Shown piece by piece: positions 44,838-53,304 of a stretch of DNA of 64,000 nucleotides. Every line of letters starts with the position of its first letter. The first letter of the stretch is position 1. The translations under genes were made by a program, and so were the position numbers. The notes under the pieces were generated by a model. The model saw nothing but the letters and a program-made list of their open reading frames with translations. It was not told the DNA's origin and made no database searches. Source of the stretch: Gracilibacillus orientalis (lineage in GTDB: Bacteria > Bacillota > Bacilli > Bacillales > Amphibacillaceae); NCBI RefSeq assembly GCF_900114645.1, contig NZ_FOTR01000001.1:124001-188000 (forward strand). Direction: 5' to 3'.

Positions 44838-44873
44838 AAGTTATCCCCCTTTTTTTAGGAATTTAACATTGCT

Positions 44874-45338
44874 TCAGCATTTCAAATCTTGCGATAATCG
44901 TATCATGTCCCTACACCAAATCCCGTTCTCCATAATGTCCTCCTCATAGTGTATTACAAAAAAATCACGATCTACACTTGTCATCCTGAAGCCACATTTT
45001 TGATACAGAGCTAACTGTCCAATACTTGAATTGCCTGTTCCTACTTCGATAGTTTTATAACCTTTTGCTGCTGATTTTTGAATCGCATCCCTGATTAATT
45101 GTTTTCCAACACCTTTTCCTTGTTCGTGCTCAGAAACAGCAATATTAACTAATTCTATTGTATCTTGTTTGGTAGATATAGGGAGCAGGATATATACACC
45201 AATTATTTTATTATCCTTCTCAGCTATATAACACTCCCCTCGTTTCAGATATTCCTCTATCAAATTTCGGGAAGGATCAGCCAGTAACAATAATTCTATA
45301 GGAGCTTTTTCATTTTTATTTAATATTCTAATTTTCAT
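44874..45338 (-). CDS. GNAT N-acetyltransferase (YvbK-like)
   Basis: 154 residues with the acetyl-CoA motif VSEHEQGKGVGKQLIRDAI (about 68-86) and LYQKCGFRMTS. Resembles B. subtilis YvbK in length and in the end MIRLSQDL. Substrate unknown. GGAGGGAATTC precedes the ATG. Same direction as adaA-adaB. Confidence 0.82.
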   Translation of the reverse strand: MKIRILNKNEKAPIELLLLADPSRNLIEEYLKRGECYIAEKDNKIIGVYILLPISTKQDTIELVNIAVSEHEQGKGVGKQLIRDAIQKSAAKGYKTIEVGTGNSSIGQLALYQKCGFRMTSVDRDFFVIHYEEDIMENGIWCRDMIRLSQDLKC

Positions 45339-45370
45339 TGAATTCCCTCCTTTTTATAAGTAATTTAAAT

Positions 45371-45904
45371 TCAATAACTTATCGAATCACTATAAAATTT
45401 TCTAACTTCTAGCTCCAGTAGTTGTTTCTTCATTTCTATGCCTCCACGGTAACCAACTAAATCTCCGTTCTTACCTATAACTCTGTGACAAGGAATTACG
45501 ACTAACATCGGATTAGCACTAATGGCTTTTGCAACAGCACGTGCAGAATTAGGACTTCCAAGATTAGATGCAATTTGTGAGTAGGAAAGGGTTCGCCCAT
45601 ATGGAATTTTTCTTAATTCATTCCATACGGTTAATTGAAACTCAGTTCCATTTATATCAAGTGGAAAAGTAAAAAAAGTGCTTTGCTGTTGAAAATATGT
45701 ATTTAACTCAGCTAAATAAGGCTGTAACTTTTCGTTATTTCGTTCTAAATGATAATCCGAAAATTTTGAATTAAAATAATTTGTTACTTCTTTAAATTTC
45801 TTATCCTGAGTACCTATATAGCAAAGCCCCTTATTTGTAGCAATGAGGTACACTTTCCATTGATCGAGAGTAAACAAACTCCAATAATGTTTCGTTTGCT
45901 TCAC
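45371..45904 (-). CDS. adaB: Methylated-DNA-protein-cysteine methyltransferase
   Basis: 177 residues. Active-site VVIPCHRVIGKNGDLVGYRGG with acceptor Cys, and the DNA-binding helix region GRTLSYSQIASNLGSPNSARAVA. Removes methyl groups from O6-methylguanine in a suicide reaction. GTG start 3 bp after the adaA stop, so translated from the same message, the usual adaA-adaB arrangement of the adaptive response. Confidence 0.93.
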   Translation of the reverse strand: MKQTKHYWSLFTLDQWKVYLIATNKGLCYIGTQDKKFKEVTNYFNSKFSDYHLERNNEKLQPYLAELNTYFQQQSTFFTFPLDINGTEFQLTVWNELRKIPYGRTLSYSQIASNLGSPNSARAVAKAISANPMLVVIPCHRVIGKNGDLVGYRGGIEMKKQLLELEVRKFYSDSISY

Positions 45905-45907
45905 TGC

Positions 45908-46522
45908 CTAAACTCCCCTCTCATTTTTAATTCTAAATTGGGATGGTGAACAACCGCATATTTTTCTAAATTGTTTGTAGAAACTAGAAAAATTGTTGTA
46001 TCCTACTTGAAAACATATTTCCGTGCTATTATGAACTGTATTCAATAACAAATTCTGGGCTTTGTGAATTCTTATAATTTCAAGGTATTGGTGCGGAGTG
46101 ACGCCCAATTTTTCTTTAAAAATTCGACTTAAATAATACTGGCTTACACCAATTTTGACAGCAAGAGTGGTTAAAGTGATTTTTTCTTGATAGTGCTGTA
46201 ATAAAAAGTTGAATACTTCCTCCACTATTTCTTGCTGAGGATCATAAATGTCAACATATAGATCAGGTTGACATCTTTTACATGGTCGAAATCCTAGCTG
46301 TTTAGCATCCACAGCATTTTCAAAAAAATATATATTCTCGAGGTTGGGAGTTTTAGATTTACAAGATGGTCGACAAAAAATACCAGTTGTTTTTACTGCA
46401 TAAATAAACATTCCATCATATCTTTTATCACATTTTGCTAATGTCTTATACATTAACTCGATAGAAAGTTGAGTATTTGATTTCATAAAATCATTCCCAT
46501 CAATAAAAGAATCTACCAACAT
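45908..46522 (-). CDS. adaA: Methylphosphotriester-DNA methyltransferase and activator
   Basis: 204 residues. N-terminal zinc domain with TTGIFCRPSCKSKTPN and FRPCKRCQPD (four Cys; the first accepts methyl from phosphotriesters), then an AraC-type DNA-binding domain (KITLTTLAVKIGVSQYYLSR, and ICFQVGYNNFSSFYKQFR). Methylation turns it into an activator of adaA-adaB. ATG 46522 has AGGAAAG upstream; the ATG at 46486 is an alternative. Confidence 0.92.
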   Translation of the reverse strand: MLVDSFIDGNDFMKSNTQLSIELMYKTLAKCDKRYDGMFIYAVKTTGIFCRPSCKSKTPNLENIYFFENAVDAKQLGFRPCKRCQPDLYVDIYDPQQEIVEEVFNFLLQHYQEKITLTTLAVKIGVSQYYLSRIFKEKLGVTPHQYLEIIRIHKAQNLLLNTVHNSTEICFQVGYNNFSSFYKQFRKICGCSPSQFRIKNERGV

Positions 46523-46575
46523 CTTGGCTTTCCTACGCTAAAGCCAATAAATTTATGTTAAACCCTGCATTTTTT

Positions 46576-47844
46576 CTAACTGTGCTCTTTTTTAAAAGGA
46601 AGAAACCATTTTTGAAATATCATATAGCTAATATAAAAAGCGACAACGATTACCGGGACAAAAATGTATAATTGAAAAAATGGTAGTACAAGAATACAAA
46701 AGATTAGTGATAAAAAAGACGACCACCAGGGTAAGGTTTTATTTTTAAATAGTTTAACACCAGCAGCCATAGAAAAAATATATACAAATACTCCTAACGA
46801 AGTCGGTATAAATAAAATTTCATTAAATGCCATTGTAAGAAACTCTGTAATAATGACACCGATGCCTGCGAAACCAATTACAAAAACCACCATACGTCTC
46901 GGAATTTGTTTAATTGGATGTAAATGTGATAATTGTTTTGGAAATGCACCGTCTCTGCTCAACGAATATCCGAGTTGCGTCAGACTTGCTACAAATGCAT
47001 TTGAAGTTCCTATACATATAAAAAATGCCAATATGGCGGTCACAATTTCCGCACCTAAGCCTAGTGTTTCTCCCATTATAGCACCAATTGGTGAAAGATC
47101 ATTCTCTATACTTCCATATGTTCCGGTTCCGAGCGTTACAAAACTTAGTGCTAAGAACAATACTCCTATGATTATTACGCTAATGATCGTACTTTTAACT
47201 ATATTTTTATCGGGGGTTTTAAAATGATTAGCAAGATTACAAATAGCTTCCCATCCAAAAAAAGCCCAAAATATTGCTGTTATTGCTGTTCCTGTTGAGT
47301 ACCATCCATTTGATACAAAGGGCGTAAAATTACCAATATCTATACTCGGTATTGAAATCAGGACTGTAATTGTAAGTAATAAGAGTAAACAACCACTTAA
47401 GATTAATGCAACTTTACCACTCACCTTGACCCCATTATAATTAGCTATCCCTGCAAAAATTAGAATAATGAACGCAATCCAAATTCTTGTGAAATCAGAA
47501 AAACCAAAAGCTTGACTTACATAAAATGCTCCCGTTAAAGAAACAACTGTTTGTCCAATTGCTGCAGTGACAAAGTAAAACCAACCTACCATATTCCCGA
47601 AATGAAACCCAAATGATCGCCGTACAAAAGTTGTAGCTCCTCCGGCATCTGGATATTCACGTGCAAGACAAGCAAATGCGTAGGCCAGCGGAAAATTAAT
47701 AAGAATAACAATTACCCAAGACAAGATAGATGCAGGACCTGCTATAGAAGCAGTAACTGCTGATATAAAAAGAACACCCGAACCCAGTATTGCAGCAATA
47801 TACAACGCTATGCCTTCATATAAACCAATAGAACGCTTTTCCAT
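46576..47844 (-). CDS. APC-family amino acid permease (YjeH-like exporter)
   Basis: 422 residues, about twelve helices. GIALYIAAILGSGVLFI and AREYPDAGGATTFVRRSFG are typical of the amino acid/polyamine/organocation family, YjeH-like branch, which exports neutral amino acids. Located 53 bp upstream of adaA in the same direction, but a functional link is not evident. GAAGGGA lies upstream of the ATG. Confidence 0.82.
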   Translation of the reverse strand: MEKRSIGLYEGIALYIAAILGSGVLFISAVTASIAGPASILSWVIVILINFPLAYAFACLAREYPDAGGATTFVRRSFGFHFGNMVGWFYFVTAAIGQTVVSLTGAFYVSQAFGFSDFTRIWIAFIILIFAGIANYNGVKVSGKVALILSGCLLLLLTITVLISIPSIDIGNFTPFVSNGWYSTGTAITAIFWAFFGWEAICNLANHFKTPDKNIVKSTIISVIIIGVLFLALSFVTLGTGTYGSIENDLSPIGAIMGETLGLGAEIVTAILAFFICIGTSNAFVASLTQLGYSLSRDGAFPKQLSHLHPIKQIPRRMVVFVIGFAGIGVIITEFLTMAFNEILFIPTSLGVFVYIFSMAAGVKLFKNKTLPWWSSFLSLIFCILVLPFFQLYIFVPVIVVAFYISYMIFQKWFLPFKKEHS

Positions 47845-48015
47845 TAAATATCCCTTCTTTCAGTAAAACTTTACCACTGGAAAGGAGTTAAATTCTTATC
47901 TTTTCTTGCGTTCTAATTCTGATTACAGGAGCTAATATCTTTCTAAAGTATAGGATCCAATCGTTGAACTGATATCTTAAATAAATCAAGATTATAAGCC
48001 ACAAAAATTAAATAC

Positions 48016-48047
48016 AAAAAGACACACCCAAAGCTATGGCATGTGTA
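48016..48047 (-). terminator. tRNA gene terminator
   Basis: ACACA..CC/GG..TGTGT stem followed on minus by CTTTTTG, directly after the tRNA. Confidence 0.65.
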
Positions 48048-48057
48048 CTTGAAGTTA

Positions 48058-48129
48058 TGATCTGAGAGGGATTTGAACCCCCGACCTCTTGCCTGTCAAG
48101 CAAGCATTCTCCCGCTGAACTATCAGATC
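48058..48129 (-). tRNA. tRNA-Val (GAC), CCA not encoded
   Basis: A 72-nt cloverleaf on minus: acceptor GATCTGA/TCAGATC, D-arm GTTC/GAAT with GG in a short loop, anticodon stem CTTGC/GCAAG with loop TTGACAG, TTCAAAT T-loop on a GGGGG/CCCTC stem, discriminator A. Anticodon GAC reads GUU/GUC. The 3' CCA is absent (TAAC follows), so it must be added after transcription. Confidence 0.88.
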
Positions 48130-48145
48130 GTAATATTTAAGTCTT

Positions 48146-48180
48146 TTCCTGTTAAGTTAGCGCACGTTCCCAACTGAGCT
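48146..48180 (-). other. tRNA-like remnant
   Basis: Upstream of tRNA-Val on the same strand, AGCTCAGTTGGGAACGTGCG resembles a tRNA D-arm and the next bases (CTTAACAGG) an anticodon arm, but no acceptor or T-arm is found. Possibly the remains of a neighbouring tRNA gene. 48181-48331 shows nothing else. Confidence 0.35.
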
Positions 48181-48331
48181 TTTAAATATTTACATTTAAA
48201 TATATAAGAACTTGTACTTATTGTCAATCCGAATTTATCTTCAAATGGTGAAATAAAAAGGAGCTAAACATACCGTAAAAGAAGCCATTGCCTTTTCATG
48301 GACAAGGTAAAGATTCGATTTAATTTTACAA

Positions 48332-48384
48332 CCAAAAAACAGCAGTAAGCGATTGGATTTTGATCGCGAAACTACTGTTTTTGG
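48332..48384. terminator. Terminator-like hairpin
   Basis: CCAAAAAACAG.AGT...CGAT/ATCG...ACT.CTGTTTTTGG imperfect long hairpin; T-rich arms. No recognised gene ends here, so its purpose is unclear. Confidence 0.4.
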
Positions 48385-48468
48385 GGTTATCATGTTTTTG
48401 CAAAATGAAGCTGAGACAAAGTACTCGAATTATGACAAAACACGTACATCTGATGTGCGTGTTTATTG

Positions 48469-48603
48469 TTCCTTGGAAAAGTATCATTCTTCCTTGGAAA
48501 AATGAATATTTCCAAGGAAGAGCAGCACTTTTCCAAGGAAGAGAAAGAGAATTCCAAGGAAGCGGAACACTTTTCCAAGGAAGAGAACTAGAATTCCAAG
48601 GAA
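48469..48603. repeat. Seven palindromic decamers at 21-bp period
   Basis: TTCC(TT/AA)GGAA at 48469, 48490, 48510, 48531, 48552, 48573 and 48594. Steps are 21, 20, 21, 21, 21, 21 bp. The first two have TT at the centre, the other five AA, so units 1-2 mirror units 3-4 about 48504 and can fold into a long hairpin. Because the period is a multiple of three the array is open in several frames (heptapeptides such as LFQGREL or LPWKSAA), but no frame has a ribosome binding site. Confidence 0.85.
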
Positions 48604-48651
48604 GAAATAACAAGCACAAAGAAGTCTGTTCAAATCAGAAAGAGTATTTAA

Positions 48652-48678
48652 TTTATCACAGTGCTAACCGTCTGTAAG
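48652..48678 (-). repeat. Hairpin element 3' end only
   Basis: 27 nt identical except for one base to the 3' end of copy B, minus orientation, starting 3 bp beyond the stop codon of the downstream-oriented gene at 48682. Confidence 0.75.
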
Positions 48679-48681
48679 ACT

Positions 48682-49338
48682 TCATTTTTTATCATTTTTC
48701 ATATATACTTCTGCCGGTATATGAATTTCTTGGTTCCCTGCAACATATGGCGCAATCTCATATTGCTGGAACACTAAGGTAATCCCGTCATCTGTAAAAT
48801 AAAAAGCAGTATCCTTCGTTAACTTAATATCTTCCTTTTTTAAATCTGGATAAAATACGTCGGGACGTTCAGTGGCATACTCCCATACATAATCACTAAC
48901 GGCTTCAATTTGTGCTTCTTTTGTAAGAATATTGGTTAAATATACACGTTTTCCTTTTTCAATATCATAGTTAAAGGATTCAACAATAGTGTTACCATGA
49001 GCTCCTCCACTGAAGATATAATTACTCGTAAGAATACTCAATTTAGAAGATTGGTTAAATTTCACTTCATAATCTGTTTGATATTCCGTGTGGAAATCGT
49101 GTTTTTCTCCTTGCTTTTCATTTTCCTTCAGTTCTTTATACGATTCTTTAATATACTTCTGAAACGTTTTATTGATCTTATCTTCCATCTCCGGTTTTTC
49201 AACTTCTGAAACTAGAGGATATTTTAATGCCTCCATATCTTTATATAGCTCATCTGTTACCAAAGCTGTTTGATTATTCGCAAATACTGTTGTAGTCATC
49301 GTCGTGAAAAGCAATAAGAATAAACAGATCTTTTTCAT
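48682..49338 (-). CDS. Secreted DUF4163/DUF3298 protein
   Basis: 218 residues: signal peptide 1-20 (KKICLFLLLFTTMTTTVFA), a DUF4163-like region (about 40-115) and a DUF3298-like region (TNYDI-type, about 120-210, with FSGGAHGNTIVESFNYDIEK and FYFTDDGITLVFQQYEIAPYVAG). The same pair forms the extracellular, lysozyme-binding part of RsiV-type anti-sigma factors, but here there is no membrane anchor or cytoplasmic domain. Function unknown, possibly carbohydrate or lysozyme binding. The 27-nt repeat end abuts its stop. Confidence 0.8.
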   Translation of the reverse strand: MKKICLFLLLFTTMTTTVFANNQTALVTDELYKDMEALKYPLVSEVEKPEMEDKINKTFQKYIKESYKELKENEKQGEKHDFHTEYQTDYEVKFNQSSKLSILTSNYIFSGGAHGNTIVESFNYDIEKGKRVYLTNILTKEAQIEAVSDYVWEYATERPDVFYPDLKKEDIKLTKDTAFYFTDDGITLVFQQYEIAPYVAGNQEIHIPAEVYMKNDKK

Positions 49339-49444
49339 CTAAGCACACATCCTTTTTTGCTTAGCTTACCTAAAATAAGGGTAAACATACATGTGTTTTT
49401 GTTGAAAAAATATGGGAATAACTACAACATAGGTGGTGAAGAAA

Positions 49445-50614
49445 ATGTCGATTGAACACATTGTGGTCTTACTTTTTATTGGCTACATAATTTTTGCGAT
49501 TGATACAAAGAAAGAAAACTTTCCTGTCCCTACCTTATTAATATTACTTGGGATTGGGTTAGCTTTTATTCCGTTTTTCGAATCGGTAAAACTAACGGAT
49601 CATACCATTTATCATATATTTCTGCCTGCCTTACTTTTTGTATCCGCTTATCAATTTCCAATAAAGGATTTCCGTCAAAATGCAAACTTAATTATTTCTC
49701 TTGCAACTATTGGGGTTATTTTGAATGTAGTAATATTAGGCTATCTGATCGCTGTTATTTCACCTCTTAACTTAGCCGGTGCTTTTGTTATTGCTGCAAT
49801 ACTGACACCTACTGATCCCGTTTCAGTTGTTTCCATTATCAAAAAAGCAACCGGAAATAAACAGGTCGCTAGTACAGTCGAAGGGGAATCCATGTTAAAT
49901 GACGGGACTAGTATTGTACTTTTTACAACTTTAATTGCTCTAGCCACGCGTGAAAAAGGCTTCTCTTTTTCTGCGTTTCTTGGTGACTTTCTGCTCGTTT
50001 CTTTAGGTGGAATTGCGATAGGCCTTGTCTGTGGTTATTTAGTTAGCAAAATTGTCCACTATTCTCATTTACGTAATTATCAAATTATGCTCAGTATTAT
50101 CTTGGCATACGGCTCTTTCTTAATTGCTGAGGCAGTACAAGTTTCTGGTGTCTTAGCGACCGTTGCAAGCGGCATGATGATTTCATTGGAATATGGCCGT
50201 GCAATGAAAGAAGACCATTTTCGCGAATCATTGGACGGATTTTGGGAAATTGTTGAAAACAGTTTACTTGCAATCTTATTTTTAGTTATAGGTATTGAAA
50301 TTACTGAGTACTTAGCAATTAATTACTGGCTCTATGCCTTCATCATATTTCTGTTCATGATTTTGGTACGGTTTATCACTACCTACGCGGTGACAAAGGT
50401 GATTCATTCCCTTTCCTGGCGTTACAACCTGTTAATATCATGGGCTGGATTAAAAGGGTCTATGTCTGTCTTTTTAATCCTAACATTGCACGCAAAAAAT
50501 GCCAGTGGTATTAACAGTGAATGGATGGTTGGTGTTAGTTTTACCGTTATTCTATTGTCACTAACGATTCAAAGTCTCAGTATGGCACCGATCTCACGAT
50601 GGTTGTTAAAATAA
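49445..50614 (+). CDS. CPA1-family cation:proton antiporter
   Basis: About 390 residues, ten to twelve helices. AAILTPTDPVSVVSIIKK and VEGESMLNDGTSIVLF contain the family's ion-binding TDP and ND-type motifs; WAGLKGSMSVFL is the conserved C-terminal motif. It exchanges Na+, Li+ or K+ for H+. ATG 49445 with GGTGGTGA 5-8 nt upstream is preferred to GTG 49433. It lacks the large C-terminal cytoplasmic domain of longer NhaP/NhaK proteins. Confidence 0.85.
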   Translation: MSIEHIVVLLFIGYIIFAIDTKKENFPVPTLLILLGIGLAFIPFFESVKLTDHTIYHIFLPALLFVSAYQFPIKDFRQNANLIISLATIGVILNVVILGYLIAVISPLNLAGAFVIAAILTPTDPVSVVSIIKKATGNKQVASTVEGESMLNDGTSIVLFTTLIALATREKGFSFSAFLGDFLLVSLGGIAIGLVCGYLVSKIVHYSHLRNYQIMLSIILAYGSFLIAEAVQVSGVLATVASGMMISLEYGRAMKEDHFRESLDGFWEIVENSLLAILFLVIGIEITEYLAINYWLYAFIIFLFMILVRFITTYAVTKVIHSLSWRYNLLISWAGLKGSMSVFLILTLHAKNASGINSEWMVGVSFTVILLSLTIQSLSMAPISRWLLK

Positions 50615-50666
50615 TGCATATAACAAAAAATCCTGTTAAAATATTTTATCATAAGGGGGAGTTTAT

Positions 50667-51383
50667 GTGGGGCGTAATGGCACAATGGAAGATGCGACCA
50701 TTCAAAGCGTACATTTGAATGAAGAAATCCAGATAAAGTGGTACCTTCCAGAAGGATTTACAGCTTTTAAAGATTACCAATTATGTATCATGAATGATGG
50801 TGATGATTATTTCAGAATGGGACGAGTTGCAACATTAAGCGATCAATTACATGAAGATATGGAGATAGAAGCAACTATCTTTGTTGGTGTTCATTATCAA
50901 GATAAGAATGACCGACGGGAAAAATATCATCCAAGTGGTAAACAACAGGACGCCTATATTGCTTTTCTCGTAAAAGAAGCGATTCCTTATGTCGAGAATC
51001 ATTTACATATTACACCGGTAAAGCGCATTTTAATGGGAGATTCGCTAGCTGGGACATTAGCATTCATGATAGCAACTCAATTTCCACATTCGTTTGATAC
51101 CGTTATTATGCAATCACCTTATGTTGATAAGGATGTATTGGAAAGGATGACCATTGCGTCTGAATTTTCTCAAATCGAAGTATATCATTCGATTGGAAAA
51201 GAAGAAACCGAAGTACACATGACAAATGGAGAAATTGCTGACTTTTTAACACCAAATCGTACTTTACGTAATGAATTAAAAGATAAACTACAGTTATATC
51301 ATTATGATGAGTTTAACGGTAATCATACGTGGAAATATTGGCAAAAAGATTTAAAGAATATATTAATTAAGATGTTAGGATAA
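50667..51383 (+). CDS. yjcH: Alpha/beta-hydrolase esterase (YjcH-like)
   Basis: 238 residues (B. subtilis YjcH 240), putative esterase D fold: CIMNDGDDYFRMGRVATLSD, DRREKYHPSGKQQDAYI, ILMGDSLAGTLAF (nucleophile Ser) and NHTWKYWQKDL (catalytic His). Substrate unknown. GTG start chosen because GGGGGAG is upstream and the length matches YjcH. Followed 11 bp later by the yjcF homologue, the partners of the B. subtilis yjcFGH group, without yjcG here. Confidence 0.85.
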   Translation: MGRNGTMEDATIQSVHLNEEIQIKWYLPEGFTAFKDYQLCIMNDGDDYFRMGRVATLSDQLHEDMEIEATIFVGVHYQDKNDRREKYHPSGKQQDAYIAFLVKEAIPYVENHLHITPVKRILMGDSLAGTLAFMIATQFPHSFDTVIMQSPYVDKDVLERMTIASEFSQIEVYHSIGKEETEVHMTNGEIADFLTPNRTLRNELKDKLQLYHYDEFNGNHTWKYWQKDLKNILIKMLG

Positions 51384-51394
51384 GGAGATAGAAA

Positions 51395-51817
51395 ATGGAA
51401 GTAAAAGTAGTCAAATCAGAAGAAGAATTACAGGATGCCTATAAAGTTCGTTCCGTTGTTTTTGTGGAAGAACAAGGTGTACCTGAAGAACTAGAAATTG
51501 ATGAGTTAGAAAAGGAAGCCATTCATTTTATCGGGTATGATAATGGTGATTCGGTAGCAGCCAGCAGAATGCGGTTCGTTGGTGGTTACGCTAAGATGGA
51601 GCGTATTTGTGTATTAAAATCACAGCGAGGTAAAAGCTTTGGCAAAGATATTCTGTTATTTATGGAAGACAAAGCAAAAGAAAAAGGCATAAAAAAATCA
51701 AAACTAAATGCCCAAACACAAGCAGAGAAATTTTATCAATCGCTCGGTTACGAAACGATTTCTGGTGAATTTATGGATGCCGGCATCCCCCATGTAACGA
51801 TGACAAAATCATTATAA
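51395..51817 (+). CDS. yjcF: GNAT acetyltransferase (YjcF-like)
   Basis: 140 residues, the length of B. subtilis YjcF: VRSVVFVEEQGVPEELEIDE, ERICVLKSQRGKSFGKDI (acetyl-CoA loop), LNAQTQAEKFYQSLGYE, DAGIPHVTM. Cytosolic acetyltransferase of unknown substrate. Co-transcribed with yjcH; AAGGAGAT upstream. Confidence 0.88.
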   Translation: MEVKVVKSEEELQDAYKVRSVVFVEEQGVPEELEIDELEKEAIHFIGYDNGDSVAASRMRFVGGYAKMERICVLKSQRGKSFGKDILLFMEDKAKEKGIKKSKLNAQTQAEKFYQSLGYETISGEFMDAGIPHVTMTKSL

Positions 51818-51850
51818 AGTGAGACATCCATCAATGGAGGTTTTACGGCA
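51815..51850 (+). repeat. Possible 5' fragment of the hairpin element
   Basis: TAAAGTGAGAC and GGAGGTTTTACGGC resemble the 5' part of copy A/B (TAAAGTGAGAC, GGAGTTTT), overlapping the yjcF stop codon. Similarity is short. Confidence 0.3.
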
Positions 51851-51857
51851 ACTGTTT

Positions 51858-51891
51858 AAGCTAAAATGTGATACGCATTTTAGCTTTTTTT
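51858..51891 (+). terminator. Terminator after yjcH-yjcF
   Basis: AAGCTAAAATG/CATTTTAGCTT stem (51858-51868/51876-51886) then TTTTT. Confidence 0.85.
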
Positions 51892-51977
51892 GTTAAGAAT
51901 TGTTGTTCCCTTATGTATGCACTTTGAGGTTTTAGTGTACCCTAATAAAAAATACGATAAAGATAGGAGAAACAACA

Positions 51978-52652
51978 ATGCATTACGGTTCAATTTTTGT
52001 CGAGACATTGTTTGGTTTTGTCATGTTGTTTATCTTAGCTAAGGTGCTTGGAAAAACACAAATTAGGCAGCTCACAGCATTTGATTTTATCTCTGCACTT
52101 ATTCTTGGGGAATTAGTAGGGAATGCACTCTATGATGACGAAGTAGGCATTAGGGATATTGGTTTTGCTGTACTCTTGTGGGGAGGGTTATTATATTTGA
52201 CTGAGATCATTACACAACGGTATAAGAAATCGAGAGGGATACTGGAAGGTCGGCCGTCGATTGTCATCCACAAAGGGAAATTACAACGCGAAGAGATGAA
52301 AAAAGGAAAGCTTGATATGAATCAGCTTTTACACTTATTACGATCTAAAGATGTCTTTTCCATTCGAGAAGTGGATTATGCCCTTCTGGAAACAGATGGT
52401 ACAGTTTCTGTATTGAAAAAAACTGCTCACCAACTTCCTACACGTAATGACTTAAACCTTCCCCCGGAACAAATCGTATTGTCCTTTATGCTCATTAATG
52501 ATGGTGAAATTATTTGGGATAGCCTTCGTGAAATAGGGAAAGATGAAAACTGGATAAAAGAGGAATTAAAAAAACAAGAGATCTATTCTGTTAAAGATGT
52601 GTTTTATGCTGAATATGAAAAAGGCAAGAATTTGTATGTTCAAGGATATTAG
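51978..52652 (+). CDS. YetF-family (DUF421) membrane protein
   Basis: 224 residues: three N-terminal helices (about 5-85) with GKTQIRQLTAFDFISALILG, then a cytosolic/periplasmic alpha-beta domain (GRPSIVIHKGKLQREEMKK, LHLLRSKDVFSIREVDYALLETDG) typical of YetF/YrbG/YkjA proteins. Several members act in spores or general stress; role not known. AGGAGAAAC precedes the ATG. Own terminator. Confidence 0.85.
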   Translation: MHYGSIFVETLFGFVMLFILAKVLGKTQIRQLTAFDFISALILGELVGNALYDDEVGIRDIGFAVLLWGGLLYLTEIITQRYKKSRGILEGRPSIVIHKGKLQREEMKKGKLDMNQLLHLLRSKDVFSIREVDYALLETDGTVSVLKKTAHQLPTRNDLNLPPEQIVLSFMLINDGEIIWDSLREIGKDENWIKEELKKQEIYSVKDVFYAEYEKGKNLYVQGY

Positions 52653-52662
52653 TAGCTAAAGT

Positions 52663-52712
52663 AAGTAGTTCAATTTGGAGTTAAAAGTACTTCAAAGTGG
52701 ACTACTTTTTTA
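52663..52712 (+). terminator. Terminator after the YetF-family gene
   Basis: AAGTAGTTC/GGACTACTT stem (one G-U) with a 27-nt loop, then T7. Confidence 0.65.
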
Positions 52713-52814
52713 TTTAACAAAGCAGTTAATGAAGCGTTCATCTATGCTTACCACCATGATAAACAAAAAAATAACAGGATCAAATTATACTGCATTTGAT
52801 CCCCCATTAATTCG

Positions 52815-53096
52815 CTATACGTTTGCTTCAAAATTCCCACCTTTTCCGGTGACTTCTGCATAGATCGTATGGTGTTTTGTCTGACTTTCTTTTTCCGTTA
52901 TTTGTTGGTGAACTCTCTTCTTTTGTTGAGGAATCACTACTTTTTTAGGCTCTTCTCTTGTTCGTTCCTGTTTATAATGCATGCCAAATTGGATTGGGTA
53001 TAGCTTTTCAATAGGAAATGGGTCACGTTCTCTACGTGTGTCACGGTTATGATATTGTTGATATTGATAATTCTCAACCGGTATAATATATCCCAT
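52815..53096 (-). CDS. Small hypothetical protein near the coat genes
   Basis: 93 residues, Tyr/Gln/Arg-rich N-terminus (IIPVENYQYQQYHNRDTRRE), PFPIEKLYPIQFGMHYK, then a basic stretch and a Gly-rich end. Composition and neighbourhood (same strand as cotO) suggest a spore protein, but no family is recognised. AAAGGGGAT lies about 10 nt before the ATG. 53097-53260 holds nothing recognised. Confidence 0.6.
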   Translation of the reverse strand: MGYIIPVENYQYQQYHNRDTRRERDPFPIEKLYPIQFGMHYKQERTREEPKKVVIPQQKKRVHQQITEKESQTKHHTIYAEVTGKGGNFEANV

Positions 53097-53260
53097 TATC
53101 GTCCATCCCCTTTCATGCTTATATATTATTCTATACCCATATTTTCGGAAAATGAATCATACTTTTGACCGTCAAACTAAGAAAAGCGAAGTATTCTGCC
53201 TGAGCGGTGACATAACACTCTTTACAAGACAGCAAATCACAAAAGAGTTATTGCTACAAA

Positions 53261-53298
53261 AATAAAACAGATAGCTTCTCACGTAAAAGCTATCTGTT
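53261..53298 (-). terminator. Terminator of the acidic small gene
   Basis: 12-bp stem AACAGATAGCTT/AAGCTATCTGTT (53266-53298) followed on minus by TTATTTTT. Confidence 0.82.
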
Positions 53299-53304
53299 AC
53301 ATTT

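Noticed and set aside
48326-48677. Overlapping ORFs with heptapeptide repeats (FQGRELE-like, LPWKSAA-like)
   Set aside because: Open only because the 21-bp period keeps frame; no ribosome binding site and one overlaps a terminator-like hairpin. Treated as a DNA repeat. Not CRISPR: units are 10 bp with ~11-bp spacers.
52675-52863. 62-codon plus ORF, considered as a transposase fragment
   Set aside because: Spans the YetF-gene terminator and the 3' end of the opposing small gene; no transposase motif.
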